The notes under the pieces: generated by a model
The model's database searches: none
Seen by the model: only the letters and a program-made list of their open reading frames with translations
What the model was told of the DNA's origin: nothing
Translations under genes and position numbers: made by a program
Assembly: GCA_024233545.1 (NCBI GenBank)
Contig: JACKPL010000004.1
Coordinates: 168,181 to 232,180 of the forward strand
Source of the DNA: a bacterium
GTDB taxonomy: Bacteria; Auribacterota; Auribacteria; Auribacterales; Auribacteraceae
Direction of reading: 5' to 3'
Length of the DNA stretch: 64,000 bases
Shown: positions 35,201 to 50,200 of the stretch, piece after piece
How positions within the stretch are numbered: the first letter of the stretch is position 1
How the letters are laid out: each line of letters starts with the position of its first letter

Positions 35201-38200
35201 AGTATTGATTTTTACAATAAATGCCGGATTGCTAATATCAAAAATTTGTACGCCCGCAGTTGTCGCAATATAAACAAGGTTACCCTCGCGAATCATATAA
35301 CGTGCGGTACCCGTAATAGCCGTACTTCCAAGAAGTGCATAATCATATGTTTTGCGGTTACGCACCTCAAGATAATAAGTACTTCCAATTTTATTGATTA
35401 CATACAATCGGTTTTGAGAGAAATCAAACTTTTGGAATGCACCGCTCGTTGGAGTAAACTGCCCTGTTGTAACCAAAGTAACTGTTCGGGAAATTTCACC
35501 CGGACCAGTTTGTTGGGAAGTAACCGTCATTTCGATAGTCAATAATCCAAGGTTATTTGTCAATACTTGCAATACATTCTCTTCTTGCGAAAATTGTAAT
35601 ACTGATGTTGATGCAGGTAATGGAAGTGTTGCTTTGAGTTTCAGAATATTGATATCGGAAACATCGACTATTTTAAGCGTATTCCCCGCTACTACTCCGA
35701 CGAAATTATCATTTAAAATTTCAATTTGCGAGATTGTCCCGCCAAGGCTAATCGAAGCATTCGGGACAAAATCCGGGTCATTATGAGCAAGTACATTGAT
35801 AATTTTCAGCGTTGATCCAGTACCAACGTATGCATTGAACCCTTTAACTTTAACCGTATTATAACTCCCCGACAATTTACCGGCTTGAGGAAGCACGAAA
35901 GAATAACTTGACGATAACGTGCTTGTTATACCTGTTCCCAATATACCGCCCGGCGTTGTTACAGATACATCTATAGTTCCTAATCTATCAGGAGGAGTAG
36001 TTGCTGTTAAGGATGTAAAACTATGTACTTTAACATCCAATGCTGGAACACCGCCGAATTTTACAATAGAACCGGGATAAAATCCTTGGCTTCCCGTTAA
36101 GCTAACATCCAAATTGCCTGTATAAGTGCCGGTTACAGGGCTGACGCTAGTCAATATCGGCGCTGGCAAATACTGGAATGCCGCAAGCACCGTATGTTTC
36201 AAACCACCCGGATTTATCACGGTAGCCGCAACAGGGCCAGGTATATGAGGAGGTGTTATTGCAGAAATTCGCGTACCACCTTCTAATATCTGCGTATTTA
36301 CCGCTTCGACACCGCCAAGGTACAATTTCGCTCCATTGACAAAGTTTGTACCGGTTACAATTATCGGATCTCCGCCTTCCTCTAATCCATACACCGGTTC
36401 AACTTTAGATATTGTTGGCTGTAACGTTGACGCAACAGATGCGGTTTTAAATACACTGCGGAATTCCGAAGCAAGCCCTTCATTTTGTAAATTCTTAATA
36501 TCACGCGTTACAACAATTCGATATGTCGTATCGGGTTGCAACGGCTGATTGGGTGTTAATATTAAAACCGTCCCGGTACGTACAGTCGTATTCACCAAAC
36601 TTGCAGGAACTTTAACGTTTGTTGCAACATCGAAAATGTAATAATATTCCGTACTGATTGTTTCAGGATTCATCAAAGTAGTAAAATATGCTTTGATTTG
36701 TGTAGTTACAGGAGCAAGTTCTCGATATCCGGGTTCAACTCTCAATACGCCGGCCGTTCGTATAGGCAGAATAACTACAGTACCGTCACCATTTACTTCA
36801 GTACCAATATATCCGGTATCAACATCAAGCGATACTGAGATTGCCTTACCGTCGACTGTTGCGAAATTGATGATCTCAGGATGTTCGAGGTCACTGATAT
36901 CAAATACTTGAAATTCCCCTTCGCCAGCGGCGAGGAAAGCAGTCGTTCCGACAATGTCAACATCGGTTACTTCGCTCACGTTATTACCGATATTTTGAGG
37001 TACAATAAAACTGAGCGTAATCGGTAAATCTCGAGCAGAAAAATCTATTACTTGTACTGAATTACCGCATGCGACATACGCAAGGTTGCCATATACACGA
37101 ATATTATGCGCTTCTCCAGCTAATGTTATCCTACTCAACACTTCGAATGATGCAGTTGTGAGGTCATAAATAAATATCTCATGTACACCATTTTTATTAA
37201 CTGCGACTAACGCAACGTCACCACCCATACGAACTCGATATGGTGTTCCATCAACGGCAATAGTCTTAATGCGCAACGGATTTTCAAACGTTACATAATC
37301 CCATACTTCCAATTTATTAGTATTTTTTGCAACAATAACCCAATTTTTATCGGGAGCCGCCGATAAAGATTGGTCAGTTGTTGAAATACGATTTTTGATT
37401 ACCGGATTTGCCGGTAAGCTGATATCGACAATATAGACACCCGGATTATGCGTAGCAATGAATGCTAAATTGTTGAATATTTGAAAATCTTCCATCAATC
37501 CCGTTCCGCCGAAATTCAAGTCTATTCTGCCGATTTCGCGAGGTTCGAGAGGCTGGCTTACATCCATAAGCGAGAATTTGCCTGGTTCACGGTCAATACC
37601 GGCAATTGCCAAGTTGCCTTCGCCTTCTACTATTTTTACCGGTCCAAGGTTTACTTGCGGCGGATAGGTTAATATGCTGTAAGTAAATCCATCTTCCAAC
37701 ACATCGGAGAAACCAAGAAACTTAACTGTTACATCAGTCGGCCCGAATTCACCCGATGGAACGATTATGCGAATAGTTGTGATATCGACCACTTTTATAT
37801 CTTCAGCAGGAACATTTTCTCCAAAGATCACTTCGGTACCCGGAATAAAACCATCGCCCTTGATCGTGGCAAAAATACCGCCTTCTGCTTTACTCGTATT
37901 CGGTGAAATAGATTTTATTGTTACACGAGGAATAAAGACGAACCCCGCATACAAACTCTTTACCAATCCATCAGGGGTAATAATCTTTAATGCCGCAGGA
38001 CCGTAATTACGGTTACCTAAAGGCGGTGATAAGCAGGTAATTTTCCTCCCATCTGATGATACATTCACATTAGTAGCAACACGCCCGCCAATAATAATTT
38101 CTGAATTCGGCACAAAATTCTCGCCGGTAATTTCCAACGCAATACCGCCATCCGCAAGCAAATAGCGCGGCAGTGAGTCTTTAATCGTTGGAATTCTGTC

Positions 38201-41200
38201 ATCCGCTGAAGCACCGGTAAAGAAATTGAATTCATAGTTACTAGTAAGATAATAATCTCCACCTCGAATATCCCGTAATCCGTTTGTAACAAGCACCTTA
38301 TATTCAGAAGCCGGGTCAAGGTCTCCGGACTGCGGCAGAATCTCAATATACGATGCCCTGTCGGTGAAAAGAACAATCTGTCCTGCGGAATCGGCTTTGA
38401 ACGATATGTTTTGCAGTTCCCAGACATCATTGACTTTCTTGAACAATTTTACCGTATCATTATCCGGATTCGGCGTATCGTCTAATGTAGTAGATATTAC
38501 CGTAGCAGGATTGATCGGACGTGAAAAATGAACGCGAATCGGTTGAACGACATCAACCGTTTCTCCAACATGCGGTTCAGTACCCACAACGTTTACAATC
38601 GGAATATTAACGATATGTATATGGCTTGCGGCCGCATAGGCATTGGAACCTTTAATTTCCAAACCGCTTCTTGCTCCAGCAACTTCAGCATAAAACTTGA
38701 TTTTCGGCGGTAAAATATTACCCGGATTATCTTTGTCTTTCGGGAATATATCAACAACCGTTATACTTTCACGCATAAGAGTAAAAGCTAATCCGCCAAG
38801 AACTTTCAATCGTTTCCATGTCAAACGGTTCGTTCTTTCCGTCTCACTGCTTCCTGTTTCTGCGCCAAGCGAAAGAGGCTGTGCAAGAAGATTTCCATTA
38901 AAATCAAACATTTTAAACAATACTTGATTGTTTACGCCACTTCCTGAAACCTCAAGAATATAGATGGTATCGCCGACAACTTTTAAGTCGCGCAAGTTAC
39001 CCGGAATGGTAATTTTACCAAGAGTGTTAAGTTCAGGCGTATTGATATCAATAATCTGAACTGCGCTTCCTTGCGGGAAAAGGTCGTTATATACAGACAC
39101 ATATGCACGGTCACCTTGTATATCAACACCCGTTGCCCGTCCGAAAGTAGGCACCTGATCAACTACAAATGCTTTGGATAATTTATACGCATCAATAACC
39201 ACAAGGCCTGCATCATCGCAAGCAACAAAAATCAAGTTATCGATCACATCCAATCCTAATGGCGTTCCCGGAACCTCAATAATCGATTCTTGGATAGGCC
39301 GAATCGGAATAGAAATATCGAATACTTCAACATGCGGCGGTAAATCTCTACCGGTTAAGCGACGGTTAGACGTATCGGTAAACGGTACGGTAACATACAG
39401 TTTTTCGTCAAAGAACGATTTCGTTAAAGAACCCGTAATCTTCATTTCATTCGCATAACGCGGCGGGAAATTCGGAAGGTCTATGATATCTTCCGGCGGA
39501 AGGTCATAGGAGAAAATTCCAGCCAAAGCCCTATCGCCATTCGGGTTTTCTACCCAAATTTCAACTAACCCCGGAAAATCCGGATGAGGGTTATGGAACG
39601 TTATCTGCTGTAAACTGTTTACATCAAGATCAAGAGCTTCCAGAACACCCTCGAAGAAGACTTCTTCAGATACAAATTCTACTTTTGCGCCCGGAGCAAT
39701 GGAGAAGTTTGAAGCACGAATAGTCATCAAAATACCGCCTTCAAGCCGGCCGCCTGTCGGTTCGAGGCTTAGTACCTCATCTGAAATAGGATCAAGATAA
39801 ATCAACACACCCATTAGCGTATTTTCAAGGCTAACTTGATCTGAGCCGACTGTTTCAGTATTGACTACCTTAATAGCCGCCGATCCGGCATTCGGATATG
39901 CAGGGACAGTAACACGCAACTCGTCTTCCGCAATATATGTCACGGATGACTGATTCAACTTGACTCCCGCTATGTATACTTCAGAATCGGGCAGGAACCC
40001 CTCACCATAAATAGCCATGACATCGCCGCCGGTTGTAAACACTATATTCGACGGGGCTTTAGTAGGTTCATCAACTCGTGTATTGATATCAATTATACGC
40101 GGCTGAGTTAACCCAACCGTCGCAGTATGGAAGGATGAGGTAAACGGCCGGTACATTTTACCGCCTTCTTGATCGGTAATATCAGAACTTACCCACATAT
40201 AATAAAGCGTATTGGGCAATAGATCATTATCGAGCGTCAAAATTGCGTATTCGGGACCTGTCGGGAACAATACATCCTGCTCAACAGTGACTTCACCGGT
40301 AACATAATGTTTTGTCCCGTCATTATCTTCATGCCAAACTTTAACCTTGTCAGCGGTAATAAATGCAGGATTCACATTTCTATTGAATCGAATAGAAATG
40401 CGGTCAATGTTGTTTGGCACTGTCTGGAATGACGCGGGGTATGTTTCACGTATATTCGTGAACGGCGTTAACAATATATTAACGCCTTTATTTGCCGATG
40501 CAAGAACAACTGCATCTTCGACAATGGTAACGTCCTGAGCAAACTCTACGTTACCGGCACTGATTACTTTATGATCCAATGGATCGGTAATATCGAACAC
40601 CTGAACACCGCCACCCTGCATAGCGGCAAAAAGGAAATTTCCGCGCACTTCAAAGTTACGGCAACTGCCCGGCGTTGTTATATCCCACGTTGTCAATACA
40701 ATTTGATTGACTATTTGCGGATTATACGGATCGCTGATATCGATAATATATATGCCGTCATTGAATTCTCCGACAAACGCATAATCGCCGTACAGTTCCA
40801 ATCCGGTACCGTGATCGTCAAACTCGATCGTTGCGATTTCAACCGGTATAGGCGCACTCACATCAAGCACTTTAAACGATCCTTTATAATCCCATGGCGG
40901 ACAATCCTTGCTACCCGGAAAATCTTTTTGGAATTCTGCCGCGGCAGTCCCCATGAATGCGTCTAAATGTGCTTCGTCGGCTAAAACCTCTTGTGTCTCA
41001 GGATCGACAACAATCAGGCGAGTCCGGCCGCTCGCTTGAGCGATAGTTCCAGTGGTTAAGAACAATTTATCTCCACGCAACCGCAGGGTAACTGGGCTTT
41101 CGTAATCTAGCCCAAGCCCACCAAGTTCACCGTACGCGCCGCTTCTATCAATACTATACTCGCGTAACATGACCGGATCGGTTTTTGTACTGAAATCGAC

Positions 41201-44200
41201 CAATGCGAGAGGGCCTCCGTATCCGAGAGGATGGCATTCAGGGAATCCGCCGCCGACACCATCGGAATACCACGACATAAATACCGGTACTAAAACAGGA
41301 GTATGAGGAGCTATACCGCCACCCGGCGTACCGAGCCCAAGGAACGCTAGGTTATTTTCAGCTTCGATAGACATTGCCGACACACCGCCGTCTCCATCGA
41401 TACGCGGATCATACATATGTTCGCCGAAACGGTATTCACGGCCTATCACATTGTTGCTGTTTACATCTTGCGCATCCATTAAGACAAGTCCGCTTAAGCC
41501 GTTGGCAATAAGCACTAACCGCTGAGCTTCCCGATAAATATCGTATTGGATGCCGGTAATATCACCCGAAGATACATTGATGCTGTTTACTTCCACCCAA
41601 CTCGCTTGTGTACGATAATAGACTCGCGGGCCGTCATGAAGCGTTATGATTTCTTGATAATTGATGATGGTTACTCCATCATTATCATATTTTTTACCAC
41701 TGACAACAACATCGCCGCCGTCGGTTATCAGATTTACAAAAATTGACATATACGTATTGGGCAATGTGAACGTAGTATTGTAATCGGTCGTCACGCCTTT
41801 GGCAATCGGCGTCTCTTCGAGTAATTTCACATCGCGCGCATCACGGTTTCCTTCCAACAGATTATAGGCAAGAAGCGGTTCCGTTGTAAATTTTTTGCTA
41901 AATGAACCGAAAGGAGTTGAAAAGTTTATATCTTCATGGAAAATGCGCATGGTAGTTACACCGGATCCATCAGCCGCCGCGCCACCGTAGTATGTCTGCA
42001 ACAATCCCATCATCCGTTTATATTCCTGAATTGTAGGACCAGTCAACGCACCACCGCCGACTAACGGTTCTTTCGGATCGCTGACGTCGTACAAAATAAC
42101 ACGGAACGAACCAGCGACTTCTTTCGTCAATTTCGGGAAGAATTTATTACCATCCATTGTGCTTCCGCCGGTACCGATCAATAGTTTGCCTGCATTAAGC
42201 GGGTCTTGAATGAGCCGGTTTGTACCTGTTGCCGCGGCCTTGACTAATCCTTGGAACGGCAAACCAAACCCAAACATATCGTCAGCAATAAACCGGTCGA
42301 ATCCCGGTCCGCCAAATCCCGGATTGGTTATCATTACATCCTGAGGGCCGAATGGTCCCGGAGGAGCATTCGCCGTTATTTTCTTAACTGATATGAGATG
42401 TTGGTTAAATACATCCACACCAGCTATGGCAATAATACTTCCCGGACTGACAGTTGTTCCCGGGACAAAACCAGTACCATATACCCGAATTGCAGTTCCG
42501 CCTTGCGGATTACCCCAATATGGTATAACAATGTCAAGCGTAGGAGGTATCGCATACAAGAAACCGCCCCGCAATGACGCTTCCATACCGCCCGGTACTA
42601 CAACGCGAACCGTTGCCGGTCCCGGATCAAGAGCGGCTGGAGTTATGGCACGCGCTAATCGTTTATCTTCAATATCAAGGTTAAGAGCAGGAAAATCACC
42701 AACATATAATACCATCCCATTTACAAAATTATCTCCGGTAACAACAATAGGAGTCCCGCCTTCAAGAGGGCCGATATGCGGTAAGACTTCTACTACGGCA
42801 GGAAATTTTGCATTTGGTATTGATGCTGTTTTAAATAAAAGTGTCCAATCATTGATTAAAGATTGACCGAATTCATCTTTAAGACCGGTTGTAACTCGAA
42901 CTTCATATGTAGCGCTCGGCGCCAAATCCACACCATGAGGAATTCGAAACGCAATAGTATTTCCTACGGCAAGCAGATCGCCGGGAGTGGGCATAAGCTG
43001 TTCACCGGTACCGAGATTTGTTAATTTAAATGTATCAGTGGAAACAGTATTTACATTCAATTCCTGACTGAAGTTTACACGAACTTCTTCCCATTCTATC
43101 GGAACCAATTCATTATATTCAGGCCAATACGATGAAACGCTAAAGACAGGGTTATTTGCCAAATAGAGATACCCTGTTTTCGTTGTCCGGGCAGTAGCAT
43201 AAATTTGTCCAAGTACCTGTTCAACACGATTAGTTGTTCCTTTACCGGGGTCCTGAGTATATCCGAAAAGGTTAACAGTGCCGTCGACATCAAGATTTGC
43301 CATATCAATCAAACCGATGCTATAAGAACCATATGCAGTCGGAGCAAAATCGCCGCGCACAGCAACATCATATGCGGGTTGAGGAGCATGCCATGTCCCT
43401 ATTACCTGCGGATTTGTTATATCCGAAAAATCCACAACAGTAACACCTTGGCTTTCACGAGCAAGATATAATTTTCCTTCGTAAATATTTGCTTTTGATG
43501 CGGTCATATCTAATGTGGCTGTAATTGGGAAATCGGGACGGCCGACATTAAAGAAATAAACCTTACCACTCCCCGGTGTGACATGCTGAGTGCTCCAGTC
43601 TTGTTCACCAGTCAGAATAACGCCGACATCACCTTCAATAGCTATACCGAATGCAGTTTCGTCGGTTTCCACCCAATCCACGATAAACGGGTTCTGAAGC
43701 GACGCAATATCAATGACAATCATACCGTCATCACCGGCGGCCGCAAAAATAAGGTTACCCCTAAGCGCAATTTCGCCGACCGCATTACCAACTTCTGTTT
43801 GGGTAGAAATAGTAAACGGCATTGATGGAATTTCATAATTCAATATTTCGACTTTACCCATCCGAGAAGGATCAGTATGGAAATAGGTCTCAGCACGTTC
43901 TTGAGGACTACTTTGATATGACACTATAACCAAATCCCTTTCAGGAATCAGTTGAAGGCCACGCAATGAACCTTGGAATTTTTTGTTGCTGATGACACGC
44001 TTCAAGTTAAAACGTTTATCAGGATCAATCTCAGTAATATCGAGGTTGACAACATCCAATCCACCTGTTGTTGCGACAAATGCCCAGATTTGCTCAATTT
44101 TGAAATCGATTGGGAAACCGCTTAAAGCAAAACTTGCATTGAGATTTTTAATATACCTAAACCCGTCTTCAAGAATATCAAATGTATTATCCGGATTTAC

Positions 44201-47200
44201 TACTTTAACATCAACAAACCCTATCAATCCATCGGGTGTTGTAGCAATAATCTTTTCATATGATATAACACGAACACTCGTTGCAGGCGAACTGCCAAAG
44301 AATACCTGAACACGAGGCGACGGGATAAATCCTTTGCCGAATATCGTTACTTTTGTGCCACCCATTGTCGGGCCGCTGTCAGGGTCGCAAGAAAAGACTT
44401 TGAGTGAATCGACGTATGCATATAAACCGAATCGAACATCAAACGCACCGCCCGGATTCACCACTCTGATCGCGGCAGGTCCTTGGAAATTCTGCGGAGT
44501 AATTGCAGTCAGGACGGTCCCTTCATTTGAAATAACTTCATTCGTTGCAGGAATACCGCCAACAAATAAACTTGCCCCAGTTTGGAAATTCGTACCGTAA
44601 ATTGTTATTGGCGCTCCGCCTTCGACCGGCCCGCCATCAGGAGTAACATCGAAAATTGTCGGTTTGATCGCTGTAACGCCAGTAGCAGTAGTAAAATGCA
44701 TTTCATATGGGCCGACTAATGGAAAATCAGTGAAACCACTGCGTATATCTTCCGTCAATTTAACGATATACGTTGTTCCCGGTTCCAACGGCGCTGTTGG
44801 AGTATAACTAAATTCATACGCTATGACTAAACTGTCATTATTTAATATTTCAGGATGCGTATGGAGCAATTCGGGATAATCAAATTCGTTTACATACGTA
44901 ATTTCTATTCCGTTTCCATCATTATCTTCAATCGAAATGGAACCGGGGACAATTTCGTTGCTGATTGCTGACCCTGTTAATTTTGAAATGAAAAACTTCC
45001 CATTCAAACTTGTTCCTGTATCGAGATTCCAAATAATCGGTTCGGATAACCTTGCAGTAACCTTTGTCGATACCGGCACTGCAGTAGCACCCGGTTTTGG
45101 GGATATTTCGACAAGGTTAGTGATCGGCAATCCGACAATCATGACGCCTTCAGGGACATCCACAACGATGTTCTTATCGGGATGCTTTTTCTCTTCAACA
45201 GAGAATATTGCATAATTATCACCCATTTCTATATCTCTGGGGAACAATCCCGGCAATAAATCCATAGCATCGATGAGTTTCGGTTCTTCAGGATTGGATA
45301 TATCGATTACTTCAAGATAACTGTCAAGCAAGGCCGGCCATCCTGGAGGAGTTCCCGGAGGATTATCAGGATCAAATTTCGCCGCAGTAACGACCGCAAG
45401 GTTACCTACTACTGCAACACCATTGGCAAAATAATCCGTGGAATAACCCAATAATTGAGAGAGGAATTGGTCAACTGCATTTTCATCATCAACCGTTCCG
45501 ACACCGCTAATATTGGTGCTGTAATTTAAACTCGCCTTTCGCCCGAACAAGTTCGGGTCAAGTTCGCTTATAACTCTCGGCTGGAATGGATTGCGAATAT
45601 CAATTGCTTCAATGTCTATTTCAAAACCACCTGCATTCCACGCTATATCTCTATCAATAAACACTGGACAGTTGCCATTGCCCATCAAAGTAGTATTACC
45701 GATAACGGGGAAAGCCGGAGATTCAAGGTCAATCACAAATACTCGCGTCTCTTTGTTTACGGTACCAGTTAAATAAGCTTTAGTACCATGAATCAAGACA
45801 GACCGGCAATTTAAATTGGTCGAAGAACCATTCACAACAAGCTGTTTTAACGTTCCAACGACAGACGGGTTCAATTTATCGCTGGTATCGACAAAATGCA
45901 TGCCCGAAGCCCCTGCCGCAATCAATGCAAGTGAGTTAACCGCATCGACACCTATTGCCGCACCATCAAAAGGAATCCTTCCTGTCGAGGTGCCGGATGG
46001 AGCCGCAGGATTGAGCGGAATAAACGGCGCGGAAGGTATAGTAACATCAACCACAACCATTTCAGGAGTACCAGTATCGAGATTATTAACCGGAGTCGAA
46101 TCAGCAATAAGATACGCGTATTTTTTCATTTCTTGGGAATCACGATCGTATGCTTCGGTAACAGCCACATCGGTAGGCTTCAACCAAACCGGCGTATCAA
46201 TACCACCCGCAGGAAATGCATTTTTAGGATCAACAACATTTATTATGCTCAAACTGCCGGCAACACTGCGTAATTGAGTATCAAGATATGTCTGCCCCGG
46301 ACGAATGATGCGGCTTGTAACTGCCACATACGCATGGTCTCCATAGATGTCAATGCCTTTTGATATACCGGGAGATATTTCAGTCGGATCAAAATCTATT
46401 GACGACGGGATAATATATCCGGGAGGATCATCCATGAATTCAATAAGGTCGGAATCATAATTTTCAAGAAATTGCGAGACAACCAAACGAGTATACAAGA
46501 ACCCTTCCGGCAAGAGAGACTGTGTGCCGTCCTGATTGATAACCAACACATCTGCCGGCCCGAATTCTCCTTGTGGATAACGACATCGAATGCGGCGTGT
46601 GCTCTCTACAACTATTTCTGTACACTCACGCCCATCAATTTTTACTATTGCACCGGGAGCAAACCCAAACCCGATCACCTCAATTATACCTCCGCCATTC
46701 AGTGACCCAACAGCAGGAACAACAAATGATACCTCAACAGGAACGAGATACAGGTATCCGCCCATCAATACATCATATAAGCCACCCGGATTGGTTACGA
46801 TAATCGCCGCAGGACCGAAGTTATTTGTCGGCGTCACACAGGTTATTGATTCACCATCGTTAGCGACTTCAACCTGCGTAGCAGGAAAACCGCCGACTGT
46901 TATCGATAATCCATTAACAAAATTTTCGCCCTCTACGGTAATTTGCTGTCCGCCTTCAATCGGGCCAAATGCCGGCAACACACGGATTATGTGCGGCTGA
47001 ACGGCTCCGTTTGCCCTAACAGTCTGAAACCGGCTCTTGAATTGAGCAATAAGGTAATCCAAACCGCTTAAATCTACTAAATCGGTAGAAACTGTAATCT
47101 CATATCGTGTATTGATGCTTAAATCTTGAAGAGGCTTTACATCAATATGTGGGCCTTCGAAAGCGAACTCCACCGGAATTTTAATTCCTTCAGGATTAAG

Positions 47201-50200
47201 TTCATTTGCATTGGTAATGTTACGCAAAACAATATGCCCTAACGATTCGCCGGTATTCGGATTAACCACAGAATCAGGATTGATTTGATCGTTAAATGTT
47301 ATGCGTATCGTCGAATCAACCGGAACGTTTACTGCATCCTGTGCTGGAGAAATGTTAATGACATTTGTAAAGGGAATCTGAAGCACATAGCAGGTACTGC
47401 TCGACGCAACAACTAAATATTCGCCAAGCGATTTAATATCACGTGCTTTACCGGGTATTTTCGCATTGGCAATCACTTCAGGAGCATTTATATCGGTTAT
47501 GTTGATCACGTTCATTAACGTCTCGACCAGTTTGCCTTCCTGATCAACCGTTTCAGTAGTTGTAAACGCAAGGTTTCCTAATACTTCAACACCGAATGTA
47601 CCGCCTGAACGATGATCGCGCCGCTCAGGGCTCAAATCCAGCCTGCTGATAACAATAGGATCAGCGGGATTTGAAATGTCGATAATAGTCAATCCTGCAT
47701 CAGGCGTTGCAAGAGCAAATGCCGCCTCGCCTGCTACATATGCCAAATTACCAACTACTTTTACCCGGTTTGCCAATCCGAAAGTATCTATGGAACCGAT
47801 TTCAAATAAGTTCGGGTTGCTTAAATCAATAACGCTTAAACCTTCGAAACCGGATGCCATAATTGCATAGAGGTCATTGTATAAATCGACACCATAACTT
47901 GTTCCCGGCGTTACACGGAATCCTACGTGCATAGGCTCGAAAGGATTGCTCACATTGACTACTTGCAATCCAGCTTGCCCGGCAGCAATAAGAGCCAAGT
48001 CGTCTGTTACGGTTACATCGTTTGCCTGATTAAGAGGCAATTCTATCCTGCTGTTATAAATCTGGAAGAATGGATTACGAACGTCAAATATATACAAATA
48101 TGCATTGAGTTGGAATCCTGAATGCGCTGTGGCGGCGAGATATGCATACCCTTCATGAGTAACATGAATTGCGTACGGTGTCGCATTGAATTCTATTTTG
48201 CTGAAAAGCACAGGGTTTTCCGGAGCGCTGATAATGTCGTAAATGCGCAATTCCCATGTATTAGGTTTCGCATAATGCGTCACAAAAACGGTATTGTCGG
48301 TAATTTCTACCGCTTGGCGTCCAGTCAAAGCGCTTCTTGCTGATATACCAACTTCAAAACTAATCGGAATCGTATGCCCAACATTACCAGAGGGATCAAC
48401 TGCCGATGCAGTTAATACAAAATCTTCACCCGGATGACCGAACGGCACCAAATATTCATATAACCATGGCGCATGTTTTTCACCGGGTGTCGGGTTATAA
48501 TCGGTGAATTTTTCATCTCCATTGACAAAAAATGTAACAGAATCAGTACCGCCTAAATCGACAGAATTTGCACGAATAACCGCTAATGTTCCCTCTGTAA
48601 TAACCGAGCGATCCGCCGGATACCATAATGCAACGTTAGGTGCGACTGTATCGCGCAATGTCCCTATGATACGAACATTCGATTTTGTTGATTGCCCTCT
48701 ATTGTCAAATGCTATCGCATGAATACTGAATAAACTGTTTGAACCGCCTAACGGCGCATCAAATTCCGTGCGGTAAATATCCCCCCCGTCAAAAACCCCG
48801 TCAGTTTCTGCAAGGCTGCTGAAATTTGTTGCTATCAACTTATTATTTACATAGAAATCAACTTTGAAGACTTCAACATCATCTCGGGCGGAAGCTTCTA
48901 TGAGAATTTCCTGCCCATCAAACACGACAGCACCATCGAGAGGCCGGCGCACTTCGCATGTCGGAGGAAAGTCTTCCGTAACTTTAATGGTTACAGTCGA
49001 TGATTTAGTCGTTTGTCCAGCAGTATCTTCTACTTCAACTTTCATGGTTCGTTTTTGTCCACGGTCACCGTATGGTACAAAATAAAGCCATTCAAACGGC
49101 AATACAAAATCACTTCCTTCGATTAAAAACTCACCACCCGGCTCTTCTTGAACCATCAATGTCGCCTTGACAATATCAATATCATCATCACCGACAGCGG
49201 TAACCAAAATTGTTTGCCCTTCTACAAGCGAATCGCCGTTTTTCGGAGTGACCATAAACACAACAGGCGGTAAATCGTTCACAACACCGATTTGAACCGT
49301 ATCAAACGATTTATTAGCCGCAGTGTCAACAGCTTCCGCTTTAATTTGTAATATGAGAGGCATCGGATTGAGCGGATCTGTATCATTATCTAATGCGGAT
49401 TCCGGCGGAATACCGTAGTCGCATTGATATGGAGGCTCAAGATCGGTAAAGATCGGAACATTATTTACAAAAAACCGAACTGCTGATATCTCGACGTTAT
49501 CAAGCGCAAATGCCCTGATACGAATAGTTGTCCCCTCGATTGCCTGCGAGAAATTAGCAGGTTCTTCGATCGTTATGACTGGCGGCTGATCATCGGTTAT
49601 AACACGAACAACAGTATGACGAGCATTTGTTTTTTGTCCAAGTGTATCGGTTGCGACCGCATCTATATGCAAATCTTTACCAGCACTTCCAAAAGGTATG
49701 CGCCAGAAAATCTCATAAGGATGGCTCACATCCGTTTCTATCAACTTGTCGTTAATAAAAAAACGAACTGATACAATGCCGACATCGTCGATCGCCGCCG
49801 CTTGCACAAGCAGGAACCGCCCTTCGTATACGGTATCATTATTGAACGGATACGCTATTCCTATACTTGGCGGGTCATCTGCAACAACGTGTAAAAGAAT
49901 GGGCACGTCAACACTGATATTGCCTTCGTTTTCTGTGAATGTATCGACTGCGCGGACGTTCACAAAGAAACTTGTGCCCGCCGTATTTTCGGGAACAAGG
50001 TAACTGAACGTAAATGGCGCACCTCGTTTAACTTGAACAATCTCGTTATCAACAATCAAGTCTACTTCGCGAACACCAACATCATCAAACGCTTCCGTTA
50101 CAATCGTGATTCTCGACCCTTCTACTACTTCCGAACCATATCGCGGAGAGATAATATCGATGATCGGGTTATTGTCAGGGATAATGTCTATCGGCAACCA

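Noticed and set aside
34130..48345. Exact long DNA repeats or a mobile element behind the cassettes
   Set aside because: Cassettes are similar only at protein level; no long identical stretch, terminal inverted repeats or transposase frame was found.
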